The notes beneath the pieces are model-generated. The model was not told where the DNA came from. It did no database searches and worked only from the letters and a program-made list of their open reading frames with translations. Shown piece by piece: positions 6,016 through 6,413 of a DNA stretch of 6,413 bases. The DNA is from Saprospiraceae bacterium (GTDB lineage: Bacteria > Bacteroidota > Bacteroidia > Chitinophagales > Saprospiraceae). The stretch spans positions 1 through 6,413 of the forward strand of contig JAEUUM010000529.1 in assembly GCA_016787375.1 (NCBI GenBank), read 5' to 3'. How positions within the stretch are numbered: position 1 is the first letter of the stretch; each line of letters opens with the position of its first letter. Position numbers and translations under genes: made by a program.

Positions 6016-6038
6016 CTATTGGATTCAAAATATTCTTG

Positions 6039-6046
6039 TATTTTTG
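6039..6046 (+). promoter_or_regulatory. Candidate -7 promoter element for rho
   Basis: TATTTTTG again matches TAnnTTTG and is the same octamer as the two elements between the reductase and alkB. A TTG at 6019-6021 lies 17 bp upstream, near -33 spacing. Transcription would start near 6053, leaving a long leader of about 140 bases before the rho ATG. The region from here upstream overlaps the upstream side of the serS promoter. A poorer match, TATGTTGG at 6127-6134, would give a short leader instead. Confidence 0.45.
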
Positions 6047-6052
6047 CGGCGT

Positions 6053-6195
6053 TCTGTTTGAGGCTTGTCTTTAAGCATTTTCATTCCGCTCGACGCACCC
6101 TTAATTCAAATCGTTTCATGACAATTTATGTTGGGTGAATTGAGTTTCAAAAAAAACCCTTTTTTTATTCTCATTTTAAAAATTTTAGAACCTAT
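6053..6195 (+). promoter_or_regulatory. Long leader upstream of rho with an A-run/T-run attenuator-like element
   Basis: The predicted 5' untranslated region of rho has a C-containing, G-poor stretch near 6080-6120, followed by a weak stem: GGG (6133-6135) with CCC (6157-6159), and TGAA (6136-6139) with TTCA (6146-6149). Seven A residues bulge on the right arm, and seven T residues follow directly (6160-6166). This resembles a weak intrinsic terminator placed 30 bp before the start codon. Autogenous control of rho is known in Escherichia coli; a similar role here is inference. Confidence 0.3.
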
Positions 6196-6413
6196 ATGTA
6201 CGATATACTGCAGTTAAATGACATGCTGGTACCTGAACTTAGGGAAATTGCTGAAAAATTAAATATTCAAAATCACAAAAAATTATCAAAGCAAGACCTC
6301 GTTTATAAGATATTGGACGAGCAGGCAATTACTGAAAAGTCAAAAGACTCAAAACCTCCAAAACCGGAGAGTAAAAAACCAGAAGGACCCAAGCAGCAAA
6401 ATAAGAAAGACAC
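6196..6413 (+). CDS. rho: Transcription termination factor Rho, N-terminal part (3' truncated by window edge)
   Basis: The frame opens at ATG 6196 and runs off the window after 72 codons. The start MYDILQLNDMLVPELREIAE is the Rho N-terminal domain: a short helix, the L-x-x-L-R-x-I-A helix, and KKLSKQDLVYKIL (about 28-40), a SAP-like helix bundle found at the front of Rho. From about residue 46 the chain becomes a Lys/Pro/Gln/Glu-rich, probably disordered linker, as in Bacteroidota Rho proteins, which carry long charged inserts before the RNA-binding domain. Rho is a hexameric RNA-dependent ATPase that ends transcription of untranslated RNA. The RNA-binding and ATPase domains lie outside the window, so they cannot be checked. 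The start codon is preceded by an A/T-rich stretch without a Shine-Dalgarno. Confidence 0.9.
   Translation, partial: MYDILQLNDMLVPELREIAEKLNIQNHKKLSKQDLVYKILDEQAITEKSKDSKPPKPESKKPEGPKQQNKKD

Overview
This 6.4 kb window looks like ordinary chromosomal DNA of an AT-rich member of the Bacteroidota. Three things point there: the cut-off first gene ends in a type IX secretion (T9SS) C-terminal sorting domain; gene starts lack Shine-Dalgarno sequences and are preceded by the Bacteroidota-type -7 element TAnnTTTG; and the DUF6089-like outer-membrane protein and the Rho N-terminus both resemble Bacteroidota family members. A Saprospiria- or Sphingobacteriia-like lineage is possible, but the sequence alone cannot settle this.

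Layout. (1) 1-230, + strand: the C-terminus of a large secreted protein. Its stop codon lies inside a run of degenerate heptamer repeats. (2) 231-556: a non-coding convergent spacer holding a terminator-like hairpin, a 20-bp direct repeat, two bulged hairpins and a 12-bp palindrome. (3) 557-1657, - strand: a flavin/2Fe-2S oxidoreductase of the PaaE type. It is transcribed divergently from an AlkB-type membrane diiron hydroxylase (1744-2787, +), which is followed after 35 bp by a family 2 glycosyltransferase (2823-3539, +). The 86-bp divergent spacer carries the same candidate promoter element (TATTTTTG) on both strands. (4) 3540-3758: a convergent spacer with a perfect 11-bp inverted repeat. 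(5) 3759-5925, - strand: serS (seryl-tRNA synthetase) followed after a short gap by an outer-membrane beta-barrel gene that has no ATG start. (6) 5926-6195: a divergent promoter region, then the first 72 codons of rho (+), cut by the window end.

How the genes may work together. The hydroxylase and the divergent reductase form a plausible redox pair: the reductase would pass electrons from NAD(P)H through flavin and a 2Fe-2S cluster to the diiron centre, as XylA does for XylM. This would replace the rubredoxin and rubredoxin reductase usual for AlkB, neither of which is visible here. serS and rho are housekeeping genes. I see no defence system, mobile element, CRISPR array or RNA gene. The most useful leads are the reductase/AlkB pairing, the non-ATG start of the barrel gene, the repeat structures in 218-475 and the long rho leader.
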